Below are positions 7,648 through 18,471 of a DNA stretch of 46,414 nt, piece after piece. Each line of letters begins with the position of its first letter. Position 1 is the stretch's first letter. The translations under genes and the position numbers were made by a program. Source of the stretch: Micromonospora phaseoli (GTDB lineage: Bacteria; Actinomycetota; Actinomycetes; Mycobacteriales; Micromonosporaceae). The notes beneath the pieces were generated by a model. That model saw nothing but the letters and a program-made list of their open reading frames with translations. It had not been told where the DNA came from and did not search any database. Location: contig NZ_FNYV01000019.1 of the NCBI RefSeq assembly GCF_900109115.1, forward strand, positions 1,721 to 48,134, given 5' to 3'.

Positions 7648-8826
7648 ATGCGTCTACCCACGTTGCGCCGGGCCCGGAACGCGGAACCGGGACAGATCCT
7701 CGGCACCGCGCGCCTCGATCGCCGGACAAAGCGGCTGGTCGGCCGGCTCCGCCCCGGCGACATCGCGGTGATCGACCACGTCGACCTGGACCGGGTCGCC
7801 GCCGACTCGCTGGTCGCGGTCGGCGTCGGCGCGGTGCTCAACGCCAAGCCGTCGGTCTCCGGCCGTTACCCCAACCTCGGGCCGGAGGTGCTGGTCTCCG
7901 CGGGCATCCCGCTGCTCGACGACCTCGGTGAGGGGATCTTCGAGCGGGTCCGTGAGGGCGACACGGTGCGGATCGAGGGCAACACGGTCTATCTGGGTGA
8001 CGATCCGGTCGCGCATGGCAGCCTGCAGGATGCCGAGACCGTGGCCAAGGCGATGAGCGACGCCCGGGAGGGCCTGTCGGTGCAGTTGGAGGCGTTCGCC
8101 GCCAACACCATGGACTACCTCCGGCAGGAGCGTGACCTGCTGCTCGACGGCGTCGGTGTGCCCGAGATCGCCACCGAGGTGCAGGGCCGGCACTGTCTGA
8201 TCGTGGTCCGGGGCTACGACTACAAGGCAGATCTGGACGTCTTGCGCCCGTACATCCGGGAGTTCAAGCCGGTGCTGATCGGCGTCGACGGTGGCGCGGA
8301 CGCCCTGGTCGAGGCCGGCTACACCCCGGATATGATCATCGGCGACATGGACTCGGTCAGCGATGACGTGTTGCGCTGCGGCGCCGAGGTGATCGTGCAC
8401 GCGTACCCCGACGGGCGGGCCCCCGGGCTGCCCCGGGTCAACGGCCTGGGGGTGCCCGCGGTGACCTTCCCCGCCGCCGCCACCAGCGAGGACCTCGCCA
8501 TGCTGCTGGCCGACGAGAAGGGCGCCTCGCTGATCGTTGCCGTGGGTACCCACGCCACGCTCGTCGAGTTCCTCGACAAGGGGCGCGGCGGCATGGCGTC
8601 GACGTTCCTGACCCGGCTCAAGGTCGGCGGCAAGCTGGTCGACGCCAAGGGCGTCAGCCGGCTCTATCGGCAGAGCCTCTCGGGCTCCTCCCTGCTGCTG
8701 CTGGTTCTCTCGGCGCTCGCCGCGATGGCCTCGGCGGTGGCTGTCTCCACCGTCGGCAAGGCCTACCTGGGCGTGGTCTCCGAGTGGTGGGACAATTTTG
8801 TGTTCCAGCTCGGCCAGCTCTTCTAG
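7648..8826 (+). CDS. steA: SteA-like cytokinetic protein
   Basis: A 392-residue protein matching the actinobacterial family of Rv1697 and C. glutamicum SteA. The N-terminal part carries VRPGDIAVIDHVDLDR-type and SGRYPNLGPEVLV segments typical of the family. The middle is a thiamin-pyrophosphokinase-like fold (VLIGVDGGADALVEAGYTPD, then IGDMDSVSDDVL). The C-terminus has one membrane helix (residues ~340-365) and a short aromatic tail. SteA is known to work with SteB at the septum in control of the peptidoglycan hydrolase RipA in corynebacteria. The ATG at 7648 has AGGA eight bases upstream; the ATG at 7639 is also possible. steB follows after 27 bases. Confidence 0.87.
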   Translation: MRLPTLRRARNAEPGQILGTARLDRRTKRLVGRLRPGDIAVIDHVDLDRVAADSLVAVGVGAVLNAKPSVSGRYPNLGPEVLVSAGIPLLDDLGEGIFERVREGDTVRIEGNTVYLGDDPVAHGSLQDAETVAKAMSDAREGLSVQLEAFAANTMDYLRQERDLLLDGVGVPEIATEVQGRHCLIVVRGYDYKADLDVLRPYIREFKPVLIGVDGGADALVEAGYTPDMIIGDMDSVSDDVLRCGAEVIVHAYPDGRAPGLPRVNGLGVPAVTFPAAATSEDLAMLLADEKGASLIVAVGTHATLVEFLDKGRGGMASTFLTRLKVGGKLVDAKGVSRLYRQSLSGSSLLLLVLSALAAMASAVAVSTVGKAYLGVVSEWWDNFVFQLGQLF

Positions 8827-8853
8827 CTCCCGACCGATCAAGAGGCCTCAAGC

Positions 8854-9795
8854 GTGATCAACTTCCGGTACCACGTGGTGTCCCTGACCGCGGTCTTCCT
8901 CGCCCTGGCGATCGGCCTGGTCGTCGGCACAGCCGCCCTCAACGGCCCGGTCGCGGACTCGCTGAGGGAGACCGTCAACTCGCTGCGCAAGGACAACCAG
9001 CAGATGCGCCAGGCGGTCCAGAGCATGCAGCGGGAGCTGGAACTCGAAGAGGACTTCGCGGCCGAGATGGCCCAGGTCATGCTGCCCGGCAAGCTGACCG
9101 GCAAGCGGGTGCTGGTGCTCAGCCTGCCCACCGGCCGCGACCACACCGAGGGCGTGCTCAAGATGCTCCAGCTGGCCGGCGCCGATGTCACCGGCCGGAT
9201 CGACCTGCAGGACAAGTTCATCAATCCGGAGAACAACAACAACCTGCTGGAGTTGGCGGTCACCGCCGCCCGACCCACCAGCGCGCCGACCGCCGGTCTG
9301 CCCGGCAACGGCCACGGCGTCGAGACCTCCAGCGCGCTGCTCGCCACCGTGCTGCTGGACCAGCCCGCCAGCGCGGAGCCGGTCACCGAGGCCGACCGCC
9401 GGGCGGTGCTGGCGGCCTACGGCAACGCCAACTACCTGACCACCTCGGACCGGATCACCGCACCCGCCGAAGCGGTCGTGGTGGTCAGCGGGCAGCCGTA
9501 CGTGGACAAGGACTCCGCCAAGAAGGACGAGTCGGTGGTGAAGATCGCCGAGCAGTTCGACCGCACCGGCGGAATCGTGGTGGCCGGCACCGGCTCCGCC
9601 GACGGCAACCTGGTGGCCTTCGTCCGGGGCGACGCCGTGCTCACCCAGACCATCTCGACGATCGACAACGCCAACACCGTGCAGGGCCAACTCGTCACCA
9701 CCCTGGCCTTGGTGCAGCAGCTCACCGAGCGTAAGGCCGGGCAGTACGGCGTCGGCGACAACGCGGGCTCACTGGTGCCTAGACTGCCCCAGTGA
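8854..9795 (+). CDS. steB: SteB/MctB-like membrane protein
   Basis: A 313-residue protein with one N-terminal membrane helix (INFRYHVVSLTAVFLALAIG, residues ~2-27). A coiled coil follows at ~33-70, then an extracytoplasmic domain. It belongs to the family of mycobacterial MctB (Rv1698, named as an outer-membrane copper transport protein) and corynebacterial SteB, which forms a complex with SteA. The gene order steA-steB argues for the SteB role here. Start GTG at 8854 with AGAGG upstream. No copper-binding Met/Cys cluster is visible. Confidence 0.87.
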   Translation: MINFRYHVVSLTAVFLALAIGLVVGTAALNGPVADSLRETVNSLRKDNQQMRQAVQSMQRELELEEDFAAEMAQVMLPGKLTGKRVLVLSLPTGRDHTEGVLKMLQLAGADVTGRIDLQDKFINPENNNNLLELAVTAARPTSAPTAGLPGNGHGVETSSALLATVLLDQPASAEPVTEADRRAVLAAYGNANYLTTSDRITAPAEAVVVVSGQPYVDKDSAKKDESVVKIAEQFDRTGGIVVAGTGSADGNLVAFVRGDAVLTQTISTIDNANTVQGQLVTTLALVQQLTERKAGQYGVGDNAGSLVPRLPQ

Positions 9796-9865
9796 GCCGT
9801 CGGTGCACCGGCGTCCGATTCTGACGATCTCCGCCGGCCGGCCGGCGGGAGGGGGGGACCTGAGC

Positions 9866-10726
9866 GTGCTCGGTCGACTGCTGGTGGCGGGCATCGGGGC
9901 GGCCGCCGCCCGGTACGCGCTTCACGAGATCCGTACCTCCCCGGCCGCGCCGGCGCTGGAGCGGACCAACTTCCGGGGACGCACGGTCACCCTGGCCGCC
10001 GGGCCGGCGCTCGCCGTCGGCGCGGCGGGCGCGGCGACCGCCGGCGCGACGAGCGTGCCGGCCGGGGCGGCGACCCTGGTGGCCGGGCTCGGTGCCGGCG
10101 CCGTGGGGCTCTACGACGACGTGGTCGGCGCCCGGCCGGAGCAGAAGGCCGCCAAAGGCTTCGCCGGGCACCTGGCCGCGTTGCGACAGGGACGGGTCAC
10201 CGCCGGCCTGGTCAAGATCGCCGGGGTGGGCGCGGCCGGTCTGGCCGCCGCGGTGCTGCTCTCCGCTGATCCCCGGGTCGCCGGGCACCCCCGCCGACAG
10301 CGGCAGGGCGCGCTGGGTCGTGGCGTCGACGTGCTGCTCGGCGCGGGCGTGGTGGCGGGCACGGCCAACCTGGTCAACCTGCTCGACCTGCGGCCCGGAC
10401 GGGCGCTGAAGTCGGGCCTGCTGCTCGGTGCGCCGCTGACCGCCGGCGGACACGGTGGGATCGCCGCCGGTGCCGTCGGCGCCGCCGCCGGACTGCTGCC
10501 CGTTGACCTCGACGAGGACGTGATGCTCGGCGACAGCGGCGCGAACGCGCTGGGTGCCCTGCTCGGCGTGGCGCTGGCCGCCCGGACCGGCCCGGTCGGC
10601 CGCGCCGGACTGCTCGCGGTGCTCGCCGGGCTGACCGCGGTCAGCGAGAAGGTGAGCTTCACCTCTGTCATCGCGAACACCCCGGGACTGCGTGAACTCG
10701 ACGCCCTGGGCCGTCGCACCGACTGA
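9866..10726 (+). CDS. MraY/WecA-like PNPT family membrane protein
   Basis: About 286 residues, strongly hydrophobic, with motifs of polyprenyl-phosphate N-acetylhexosamine-1-phosphate transferases in reduced form. These are YDDVVG at 83-88 (compare the DDxxK/G loop), NLVNLLDLRPGRALK at 168-182 (compare NxxNxxDGxxGLA) and MLGDSGAN at 220-227 (compare GDxGS). It is shorter than MraY (~360) and lacks the full DDD set, so substrate and activity are uncertain. The GTG at 9866 is preceded by a very strong GGGAGGGGGG; a GTG at 9803 in the same frame is the longer option. It sits between SteB and a MurJ-like protein, suggesting lipid-linked glycan work in the envelope. Confidence 0.72.
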   Translation: MLGRLLVAGIGAAAARYALHEIRTSPAAPALERTNFRGRTVTLAAGPALAVGAAGAATAGATSVPAGAATLVAGLGAGAVGLYDDVVGARPEQKAAKGFAGHLAALRQGRVTAGLVKIAGVGAAGLAAAVLLSADPRVAGHPRRQRQGALGRGVDVLLGAGVVAGTANLVNLLDLRPGRALKSGLLLGAPLTAGGHGGIAAGAVGAAAGLLPVDLDEDVMLGDSGANALGALLGVALAARTGPVGRAGLLAVLAGLTAVSEKVSFTSVIANTPGLRELDALGRRTD

Positions 10727-10727
10727 C

Positions 10728-12356
10728 GTGACCAGACCGGCACCCCTCGCCGGCGCCGGCCGAGTGGCCGGAGCGGCCGCGCTCATCGCCGTACTCACCG
10801 TGGTCAGCCGACTGGCCGGATTCGGGCGTACCGCCGTCTTCACCTGGGTGGTGCAGAGCAGCGACCTGGGCGCGATGTACCTCCTCGCGAACACCATCCC
10901 GAACATCATCTTCGAGATCGTCGCGGGTGGGGCGCTGGCAAGTCTCGTCGTACCGCTGCTCGCCGGAGCGGTCGCGGACGGTGACCGGCGGACGGTGGCG
11001 GCCACCACGGGCGCCCTGCTCACCTGGACCGTCACGCTGCTCGTACCACTGGCGGTGCTGGTGGCGCTGGCGGCCGGTCCGATCATCTCCCTGCTCGGCG
11101 ACGGCCGGTCACCGGAGGAGTTGGCGGCGGCTGCCCGGATGCTGCGGGTGTTCGCACCGCAGCTGCCGCTCTACGGCATCGGCATCGTGCTCACCGGGGT
11201 GCTCCAGGCACACCGCCGGTTCGCCTGGCCGGTGATCGCACCGCTGCTGTCCAGCCTCACCGTCATCGTCGCCTACCTGGTCTTCGCCGAGGTGGCCGGC
11301 ACGGGGGCGAGCGTGGCGCAGGCCGGCCGGGGTGCGGAGCTGATCCTGTCGGTCGGCACCACCCTCGGTGTGGTGGTGCTGTCGCTGTCACTGCTGATCC
11401 CGTTGCGCCGGTTGCGGCTGTCGCTGCGCCCCGGGTACGCGTTCCCGGTCGACGCCCGGGCCAAGGTGCGCGGGCTGGCCGTGGCCGGTGTGGTGACGGT
11501 CGCCGCCCAGCAGGTGGCGCTGGTGGTGATCCTCTACCGGCTCTCCAGCGGACCCACCGAGGCGTTCCAGGTGTTCAACCTCGCGCAGACGTTCTACCTG
11601 CTGCCCTGGGCGGTGCTGGCGGTGCCGCTGGCCACCGCCGCCTACCCGACGCTGGCCGCCGCGGCCGTGGGTGCCGACGAGCGGACCTACCGAGACGTCC
11701 TGTCCGGGACCGCGCGGGGGGTGCTGCTGTGCAGCTGCCTCGGCGCGGCGGTGCTGGTCGGCGCGGCCGGGCCGATCGGGCGGTTCTTCCCGCTCGACTC
11801 CACCGCCACCGCCGCCGCGATCACCGGCTACGCACCCGGGCTGATCGGCTACGGCCTGTTCGCCGTGCTGTCGCGGGCGCTCTATGCCCGCGGCGCGACC
11901 CGGGCGGCCACCGCCGCCATCACCGCCGGCTGGCTGGCGGTTCCGCTGGTGCTGCTGCCGCTGTCGACCCTGCTGCCGGCGGCTGACCGGGTGCTCGCGG
12001 TGGCGGTGGCCAACTCGGTGGGGATGCTGCTGCTCGGCGCGTTACTGCTGGTCGCGGTGGGGCGATCGGCCGGCCGGGAGGCGCTCGCCGGCGCCGGACG
12101 GGCCGGCGGCGCCGGGCTGCTGGCCGGCACGACGGCCGCCGTCGCCGCGCTGGCGCTGCTCTGGTCGCTGCCGGCCGGCGACGGCACCCCGGCGCGCTGG
12201 ACGGCACTGACGCAGGGCATGCTGTCCGGAGTCCTGGTCGGTGTCGTGTTCCTCGGCGTGCTCTGGTTGGTCGACCGGCAGGACCTGCGACCGCTGCTGA
12301 CCGGGCTGGGCCGACGCCTGCGTCAGCTCCGGGCGCGGGGCAGAAAGGAGAGCTGA
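10728..12356 (+). CDS. MurJ/MviN-like lipid flippase family protein
   Basis: A 542-residue protein with about 14 hydrophobic segments and the N-terminal signature of the MurJ branch of the MOP superfamily (SRLAGFGRTAVFTWVVQSSDLGAMYLLAN; then PNIIFEIVAGGALASLVVPL). MurJ flips lipid II across the membrane. Actinobacteria often have several members, so this may move another lipid-linked sugar made by the neighbouring PNPT and GT4 proteins. The GTG at 10728 lies one base after the stop of the previous gene, so the two are likely coupled. The short basic C-terminus (RRLRQLRARGRKES) is cytoplasmic. Confidence 0.82.
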   Translation: MTRPAPLAGAGRVAGAAALIAVLTVVSRLAGFGRTAVFTWVVQSSDLGAMYLLANTIPNIIFEIVAGGALASLVVPLLAGAVADGDRRTVAATTGALLTWTVTLLVPLAVLVALAAGPIISLLGDGRSPEELAAAARMLRVFAPQLPLYGIGIVLTGVLQAHRRFAWPVIAPLLSSLTVIVAYLVFAEVAGTGASVAQAGRGAELILSVGTTLGVVVLSLSLLIPLRRLRLSLRPGYAFPVDARAKVRGLAVAGVVTVAAQQVALVVILYRLSSGPTEAFQVFNLAQTFYLLPWAVLAVPLATAAYPTLAAAAVGADERTYRDVLSGTARGVLLCSCLGAAVLVGAAGPIGRFFPLDSTATAAAITGYAPGLIGYGLFAVLSRALYARGATRAATAAITAGWLAVPLVLLPLSTLLPAADRVLAVAVANSVGMLLLGALLLVAVGRSAGREALAGAGRAGGAGLLAGTTAAVAALALLWSLPAGDGTPARWTALTQGMLSGVLVGVVFLGVLWLVDRQDLRPLLTGLGRRLRQLRARGRKES

Positions 12357-12360
12357 CCCG

Positions 12361-12433
12361 GTGAGCGCGAAGAGTGAGCTTGCGAGCCCCGCAGTCGCGA
12401 ACGGAGAGCAGGCCCGGTGAGCGCGAGGAGTGA
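12361..12433 (+). repeat. Repeated start-region unit GTGAGCGCGA(A/G)GAGTGA
   Basis: 17-base units at 12361-12377 and 12417-12433 differ at one base. The second carries the start codon of the glycosyltransferase gene. Both are preceded by a C-rich CCCG. This resembles the GTGAGCGAGCG units after tlyA and may be the same class of mobile or gene-converted short repeat seen at actinobacterial gene starts. Confidence 0.5.
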
Positions 12434-13592
12434 ACCGACGGCCATCCCCGAGCGGCGCGGCACCGTGCTGCTGCTGCTCGCCTCGAGCACCGGCGGCGTC
12501 GGGCAACACGTGCGTGCGCTGGCCCGGGCGCTGACCGTAAGCGGGGAGGCGGTGCTGGTCTGCGGGCCGGCCGCGACCGCAGACCAGTTCGACTTCGCTG
12601 CCACCGGTGCCCGGTTCCAGCCGGTGGAGATCCCGGCCAGCCCCACCCCCGCCGACGCCCGGGCGGTCGCCGCGCTGCGCCGGGTGCTCGCCACCGAGCA
12701 GGTCAGTGTCGTACACGCGCACGGGCTGCGCGCCGGGCTGGTCGCGGTGCTCACCCGACCCGCCGTACCGCTCGTGGTCACCTGGCACAACGCGGTGCTC
12801 GCCGGCGGGCTGCGTGGTGGGCTGTCCCGGCTGGCCGAGCGGGTCGTTGCCCGGGGCGCCCAGGTGACTCTCGGCGCCTCCGCGGACCTGGTCGAGCGGG
12901 CTGCCGCGCTGGGCGCGGCGGACGCCCGGCTCGCCCCGGTCGCCGCCCCTGAACTGCCCGCGCCGCGCCGACGTCGCGCCGCCGTGCGGGCCGAGTTCGC
13001 CGTCGCCGCCGACCAGCCACTGATCCTGTCGGTGGGTCGGCTGCACCCGCAGAAGCGGTACGACGTGCTGGTGGACGCCGCCGCCCGGTGGCGGGAGCGT
13101 CACCCACCGCCGGTCGTGGTGATCGCCGGCAGTGGTCCGGCCTATCTGCCGCTGGCCGCCCGGGTCAGCGCCGCCCGGGCACCGGTCACCCTGTTGGGCC
13201 ACCGTGGGGACGTGGCCGACCTGCTCACCGGCGCGGATCTGGCCGTGGTGACCAGCGACTGGGAGGCCCGCCAGCTGTTCGCGCAGGAGGCGCTGCGGGC
13301 CGGCGTACCGCTGGTGGCGACCGCGGTGGGTGGCCTGCCGGAACTGGTCGGTGACGGGGCGTTGCTGGTGCCGCCGGGCGACGTCGACGCGGTCGACGCG
13401 GCGGTCCGCGGCCTCCTCGACGACGACACCGGCCGCGACGAGTTGGCCCGGCGGGGTGCGGCGCGGGCGGCGACCTGGCCGACCGAGGCGGAGACGGTGG
13501 CCCAACTCGTCGCGCTCTACGCGGAGCTGACCACCGGTCCGACCGGTCCGAGCACGCCCGATGCCGACGCGCCGTCGACGGGACGCCGGTGA
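12417..13592 (+). CDS. GT4-family glycosyltransferase
   Basis: A 391-residue GT-B fold glycosyltransferase. The N-terminal domain has the acceptor-side glycine loop (STGGVGQHVRALARAL). The C-terminal domain has LSVGRLHPQKRYDVLV, typical of family GT4, and the EX7E motif (EARQLFAQE) followed by GVPLVATAVGGLPELV, which binds the nucleotide sugar. The donor and acceptor cannot be told. Placement between the MurJ-like flippase and a large membrane protein suggests envelope glycan or glycolipid synthesis at the cytoplasmic face. The stop overlaps the next start (TGATG). Confidence 0.87.
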   Translation: MSARSEPTAIPERRGTVLLLLASSTGGVGQHVRALARALTVSGEAVLVCGPAATADQFDFAATGARFQPVEIPASPTPADARAVAALRRVLATEQVSVVHAHGLRAGLVAVLTRPAVPLVVTWHNAVLAGGLRGGLSRLAERVVARGAQVTLGASADLVERAAALGAADARLAPVAAPELPAPRRRRAAVRAEFAVAADQPLILSVGRLHPQKRYDVLVDAAARWRERHPPPVVVIAGSGPAYLPLAARVSAARAPVTLLGHRGDVADLLTGADLAVVTSDWEARQLFAQEALRAGVPLVATAVGGLPELVGDGALLVPPGDVDAVDAAVRGLLDDDTGRDELARRGAARAATWPTEAETVAQLVALYAELTTGPTGPSTPDADAPSTGRR

Positions 13593-15928
13593 TGGTGCGC
13601 CGAATCGCTCCGATCCTGCTCACCCTGGTGGTGGTGGCGCTCGGTGTCACCGCCCTGGCCGCCCGCCCGCAGACACCGCCGTCGGAGAAGAGCGCCGACT
13701 ACGTGGTGGTGGTCGGGGTGGCCGGGCTGCGCTGGGACGACGTGGATCCGCAGCGGACTCCGACGCTGTGGCGGCTGGCCCGCGACGGGTCGATCGGGTC
13801 GTTGTCGGTGCGCTCCGCGCAGCGGCCGACCTGCCCGGTGGACGGTTGGCTGACCCTCGGCGCGGGCAGCTTCGCCGCCTGGACCGGCAGTCGTACCGAC
13901 GGGCAGTGTCCGCCGGTCGACGTCACGGTGGAGCAGCCGGACGGCATCGGTGCGAACCTGCCGGACCAGGAGAACGTCGTGCTGCACAACCAGAACCGGT
14001 TGTCGTGGGGCACGGTTCCGGGCGCGTTGTCGGAGTCGGTGCGCTGCTCGGTGGCGGTGGGCCCGGGAGCGGCGGTGGCCGCGGCCCGCCCGTTCGGCCG
14101 GGTCGACCGGTACGAGCCGGACCTGCCCGCGGACCCGGCCGAGCTGCTCGGCTCCTGCGTGCTCAGCCTCGTCGACGCCGGCACGGTGGAGGGCGAGGAT
14201 CCGGTGGCGCGTGCGTCGGCGGCCCGGGCCGCCGACGCGCAACTGGCCCGGGTGCTCGCCGGCCGGCCACCACGGTCGCTGGTGATCGTCGCCGGCGTCT
14301 CCGACACCGAACGCCCGTCGCGGCTGCATGTGGCCATCGCCGACGGTCCCGGTTGGGAGGACGGCTGGTTGACCTCGCCCAGCACGGGCCGGCGGGGCTA
14401 TCTGCAACTGGTCGATCTTGCCCCGACCGCGCTGGCCGCGCTGGGTCGTCCGATGCCGGACCGCCCGTTCATCGGCCGGCCCGCCGAGTCGGTCGGGGGC
14501 CGGCCGGCCGACCTGTCCGCCGCCATCGCCGAGCCCGCCGACGCGGACCGGGAGGCCGCCGCCCAGCGGGAGGTGGCCGGCGGGTTCTTCGTCGTGCTGG
14601 CCGCCGTCCAGGTGGTGCTCGCCGTGGCGGTGTTGCCGCTGCTGCGCCGGGCCCGCCGGCACGCCGGACCGTACGGGCCCAAGCCGGTGCCCCGGCGGGT
14701 GGTGGCCACCGTGGAACTGCTGCTCGTCGCCGCCGCGCTGGCGGTGCCGGCCGCCCTGCTCGCCGAGGCCGCACCGTGGTGGCGCTACGCCCATCCGGCC
14801 GCCTCGTTCGTCGGGCTGACCGCCGCGCTGCTGGCCGCCGCGACGCTGCTGGTGCGGCTGGCCCCCGGCTACGGCACCACCCTCGGCCCGCTCGGTGCGG
14901 TGGCGGGACTGACCGCGCTCGCCGTCGGCCTGGACGTCGTCACCGGCTCCCGGCTGCAGCTCAACGGCGTGATCGGCTACTCGGCGCTGGAGGGCGGCCG
15001 GTACGCCGGGCTCGGCACCGTCGGGCTCGGGGTGTTCGTTGCCGCCGCCCTGCTGAGCGCGGGCTGGCTGGCCCAGCGGGTACCCCGGGGTTGGCGGCCG
15101 ACCGTCATGGTGCTGGTGGGTGGTGTCGCCGTGGTGGTGGTGGGCAGCCCCTACCTGGGTGCCGACTCGATCGGCGCGATCGCGTTGACCGCCGGGGTGA
15201 GCGTCGCGGCGGCGATCAGCGCGGGCGGCTGGCTGACGTTGACCCGGCTCGCCTGGGCGGCCATGGCCGGGCTGGCGGTGACGGTCGGCTTCGCGGTGGT
15301 GGACCTGGGTCGCTCGCCGTCCGATCGGGGCAGCCTGGGTAGGTTCCTGGCGGCGCTCGGAGACGGCACCGGTGGGCTCACCGTGCAGCGCTCCAGCGCC
15401 TCCAGCTACGAGACTCTGGTCAACAGCCCGCTGACCGTGCTGGCACTGGCCGGCGCCCTGCTGGTCTGGTTCGCCCTGTTGCAGCCGTGGGGCGGGCTGA
15501 TGCGGCTCTTCGGCATCTACCCGGCCATCCGGGCGGCGATGGCGGGTACCGCCGTGGCAGTGGTGATCGGCGGTGTGCTGGGTGCCGCGGCGCTGGACGT
15601 GGCCGGTGCGGCCGCCGCGGTGGTGGTGCCGATGGCGGCGCTGTCCGCGCTGCGGGTGCTGGACCACTCCGCGGACCGGACCCGGCCGAGCGTGGACCGT
15701 CCCTCCGACGGCGGACGGGGCGGCGAGGCACCGGCCGACACCGAGCCAGCCGGCAGCGCCGACACCACGAACGACGAGGCCGGTACGCCGGGCGGTGCGG
15801 TGCCGCCGGACGGTGACGGTGGTGCGGGGGCAAAGGATGCGGTGGGACCGGATCCCGGTGCCGCGCCGGAGGCCGGGCGGGGGCATGGCCGGGTCGTGCG
15901 GTCATCGGCCGAGGTCGCGACCGGGTGA
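13592..15928 (+). CDS. Alkaline-phosphatase-like ectodomain fused to multi-pass membrane domain
   Basis: About 778 residues. It starts with a membrane anchor or signal (IAPILLTLVVVALGVTALAA). Residues ~35-310 look like a divergent alkaline-phosphatase-superfamily domain: VVVVGVAGLRWDDVDPQRTPTL, CPVDGWLTLGAGSFA and the later YLQLVDLAPTALAALG. From ~335 there are about ten membrane helices, then an acidic Gly/Pro/Asp tail of ~100 residues. The nucleophile region contains CPVDGW rather than a clear Thr/Ser site, so catalytic activity is unsure. A GTG at 13589 is an alternative start. It is coupled to the GT4 gene, so it may modify or polymerise a lipid-linked envelope product. Confidence 0.72.
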   Translation: MVRRIAPILLTLVVVALGVTALAARPQTPPSEKSADYVVVVGVAGLRWDDVDPQRTPTLWRLARDGSIGSLSVRSAQRPTCPVDGWLTLGAGSFAAWTGSRTDGQCPPVDVTVEQPDGIGANLPDQENVVLHNQNRLSWGTVPGALSESVRCSVAVGPGAAVAAARPFGRVDRYEPDLPADPAELLGSCVLSLVDAGTVEGEDPVARASAARAADAQLARVLAGRPPRSLVIVAGVSDTERPSRLHVAIADGPGWEDGWLTSPSTGRRGYLQLVDLAPTALAALGRPMPDRPFIGRPAESVGGRPADLSAAIAEPADADREAAAQREVAGGFFVVLAAVQVVLAVAVLPLLRRARRHAGPYGPKPVPRRVVATVELLLVAAALAVPAALLAEAAPWWRYAHPAASFVGLTAALLAAATLLVRLAPGYGTTLGPLGAVAGLTALAVGLDVVTGSRLQLNGVIGYSALEGGRYAGLGTVGLGVFVAAALLSAGWLAQRVPRGWRPTVMVLVGGVAVVVVGSPYLGADSIGAIALTAGVSVAAAISAGGWLTLTRLAWAAMAGLAVTVGFAVVDLGRSPSDRGSLGRFLAALGDGTGGLTVQRSSASSYETLVNSPLTVLALAGALLVWFALLQPWGGLMRLFGIYPAIRAAMAGTAVAVVIGGVLGAAALDVAGAAAAVVVPMAALSALRVLDHSADRTRPSVDRPSDGGRGGEAPADTEPAGSADTTNDEAGTPGGAVPPDGDGGAGAKDAVGPDPGAAPEAGRGHGRVVRSSAEVATG

Positions 15929-15978
15929 TGCGGGACGGTCTACCCGGGTGCGGCCCTGGCGTGCCGCCGGGGAGGTGT

Positions 15979-15984
15979 TAGCGT
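15979..15984 (+). promoter_or_regulatory. Possible -10 element (TAGCGT) upstream of pyrG
   Basis: TAGCGT with a preceding TGT forms an extended -10-like box 63 bases before the pyrG start. No good -35 box is seen, which is common in actinobacteria. This 119-base spacer (15929-16047) is the likely site of the pyrG promoter. Confidence 0.3.
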
Positions 15985-16047
15985 GGAATCCCGTGGATCG
16001 CGTGATCACTTCGCTGATCGGCTCGGCGGTCTGCATGACCGCGACGG

Positions 16048-17805
<1,758 letters not shown>

Positions 17806-17860
17806 GCGGGCGCGAGGGGTGCCCGGTGGCAGCCGCCGCAGTGCGGGCCGGGACGGCGTC

Positions 17861-18466
17861 GTGAGTGCCGTGGAGCACCGCTACGAGGTGCGCTCCCGTG
17901 AGGTGCGCTACCACGGCCGGATCTTCGACGTGGTCACCGAGGAGGTGACCATGCCCGGCGGCGGGACGGCGGCACGCGACCTTGTCCGGCACGTCGGCGC
18001 GGTGGCGGTGGTGGCGTTGGATGACGCCGGTCAGGTGGTGCTGATCCGGCAGTACCGTCAGCCGGTCGGCCGGCGGCTGTGGGAGTTGCCGGCCGGGCTG
18101 ACCGACGTGGCCGGCGAGGATCCGGCGGTGACGGCGGCGCGTGAGCTGGCCGAGGAGGTCGACCTCACCGCCGGGCGGTTCGACGTGCTGGTGGACCTGC
18201 ACAGCTCGCCCGGGTTCACCGACGAACTGGTCCGGGTCTTCCTGGCCCGGGATCTCGGTGAGGTACCGGCGCGGCAGCGGCACGACCGGCACGACGAGGA
18301 GGCCGACCTGCAGATCGTCCGGATCGACCTGGACGAGGCGGTCGGCATGGTGCTGGCCGGCGAGATCACCAACGCGTCGTGCGTGGCCGGGCTGCTCGCC
18401 GCCGGCCGCGCCCGCGACGCCGGCTGGTCGGTGCTGCGCCGGGCGGACACGCCACTACCCCGCTGA
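17861..18466 (+). CDS. Nudix hydrolase (ADP-ribose pyrophosphatase type)
   Basis: A 201-residue Nudix protein. The Nudix box reads AGLTDVAGEDPAVTAARELAEEVDL. It has the REL-x-EE core with one extra residue before the first Glu, as in the mycobacterial Rv1700 family. The upstream IRQYRQPVGRRLWELPAG is typical of ADP-ribose diphosphatases, which cleave ADP-ribose to AMP and ribose 5-phosphate. The frame is open to 17819, but the GTG at 17861 gives the family N-terminus. It ends in front of a strong hairpin. Confidence 0.87.
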   Translation: MSAVEHRYEVRSREVRYHGRIFDVVTEEVTMPGGGTAARDLVRHVGAVAVVALDDAGQVVLIRQYRQPVGRRLWELPAGLTDVAGEDPAVTAARELAEEVDLTAGRFDVLVDLHSSPGFTDELVRVFLARDLGEVPARQRHDRHDEEADLQIVRIDLDEAVGMVLAGEITNASCVAGLLAAGRARDAGWSVLRRADTPLPR

Positions 18467-18471
18467 CCCGT

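Noticed and set aside
13561..15342. 593-codon plus-strand frame inside the phosphatase-like membrane protein gene
   Set aside because: Arg/Gly/Pro-rich shadow; the other frame has a signal segment, domain motifs and membrane helices.
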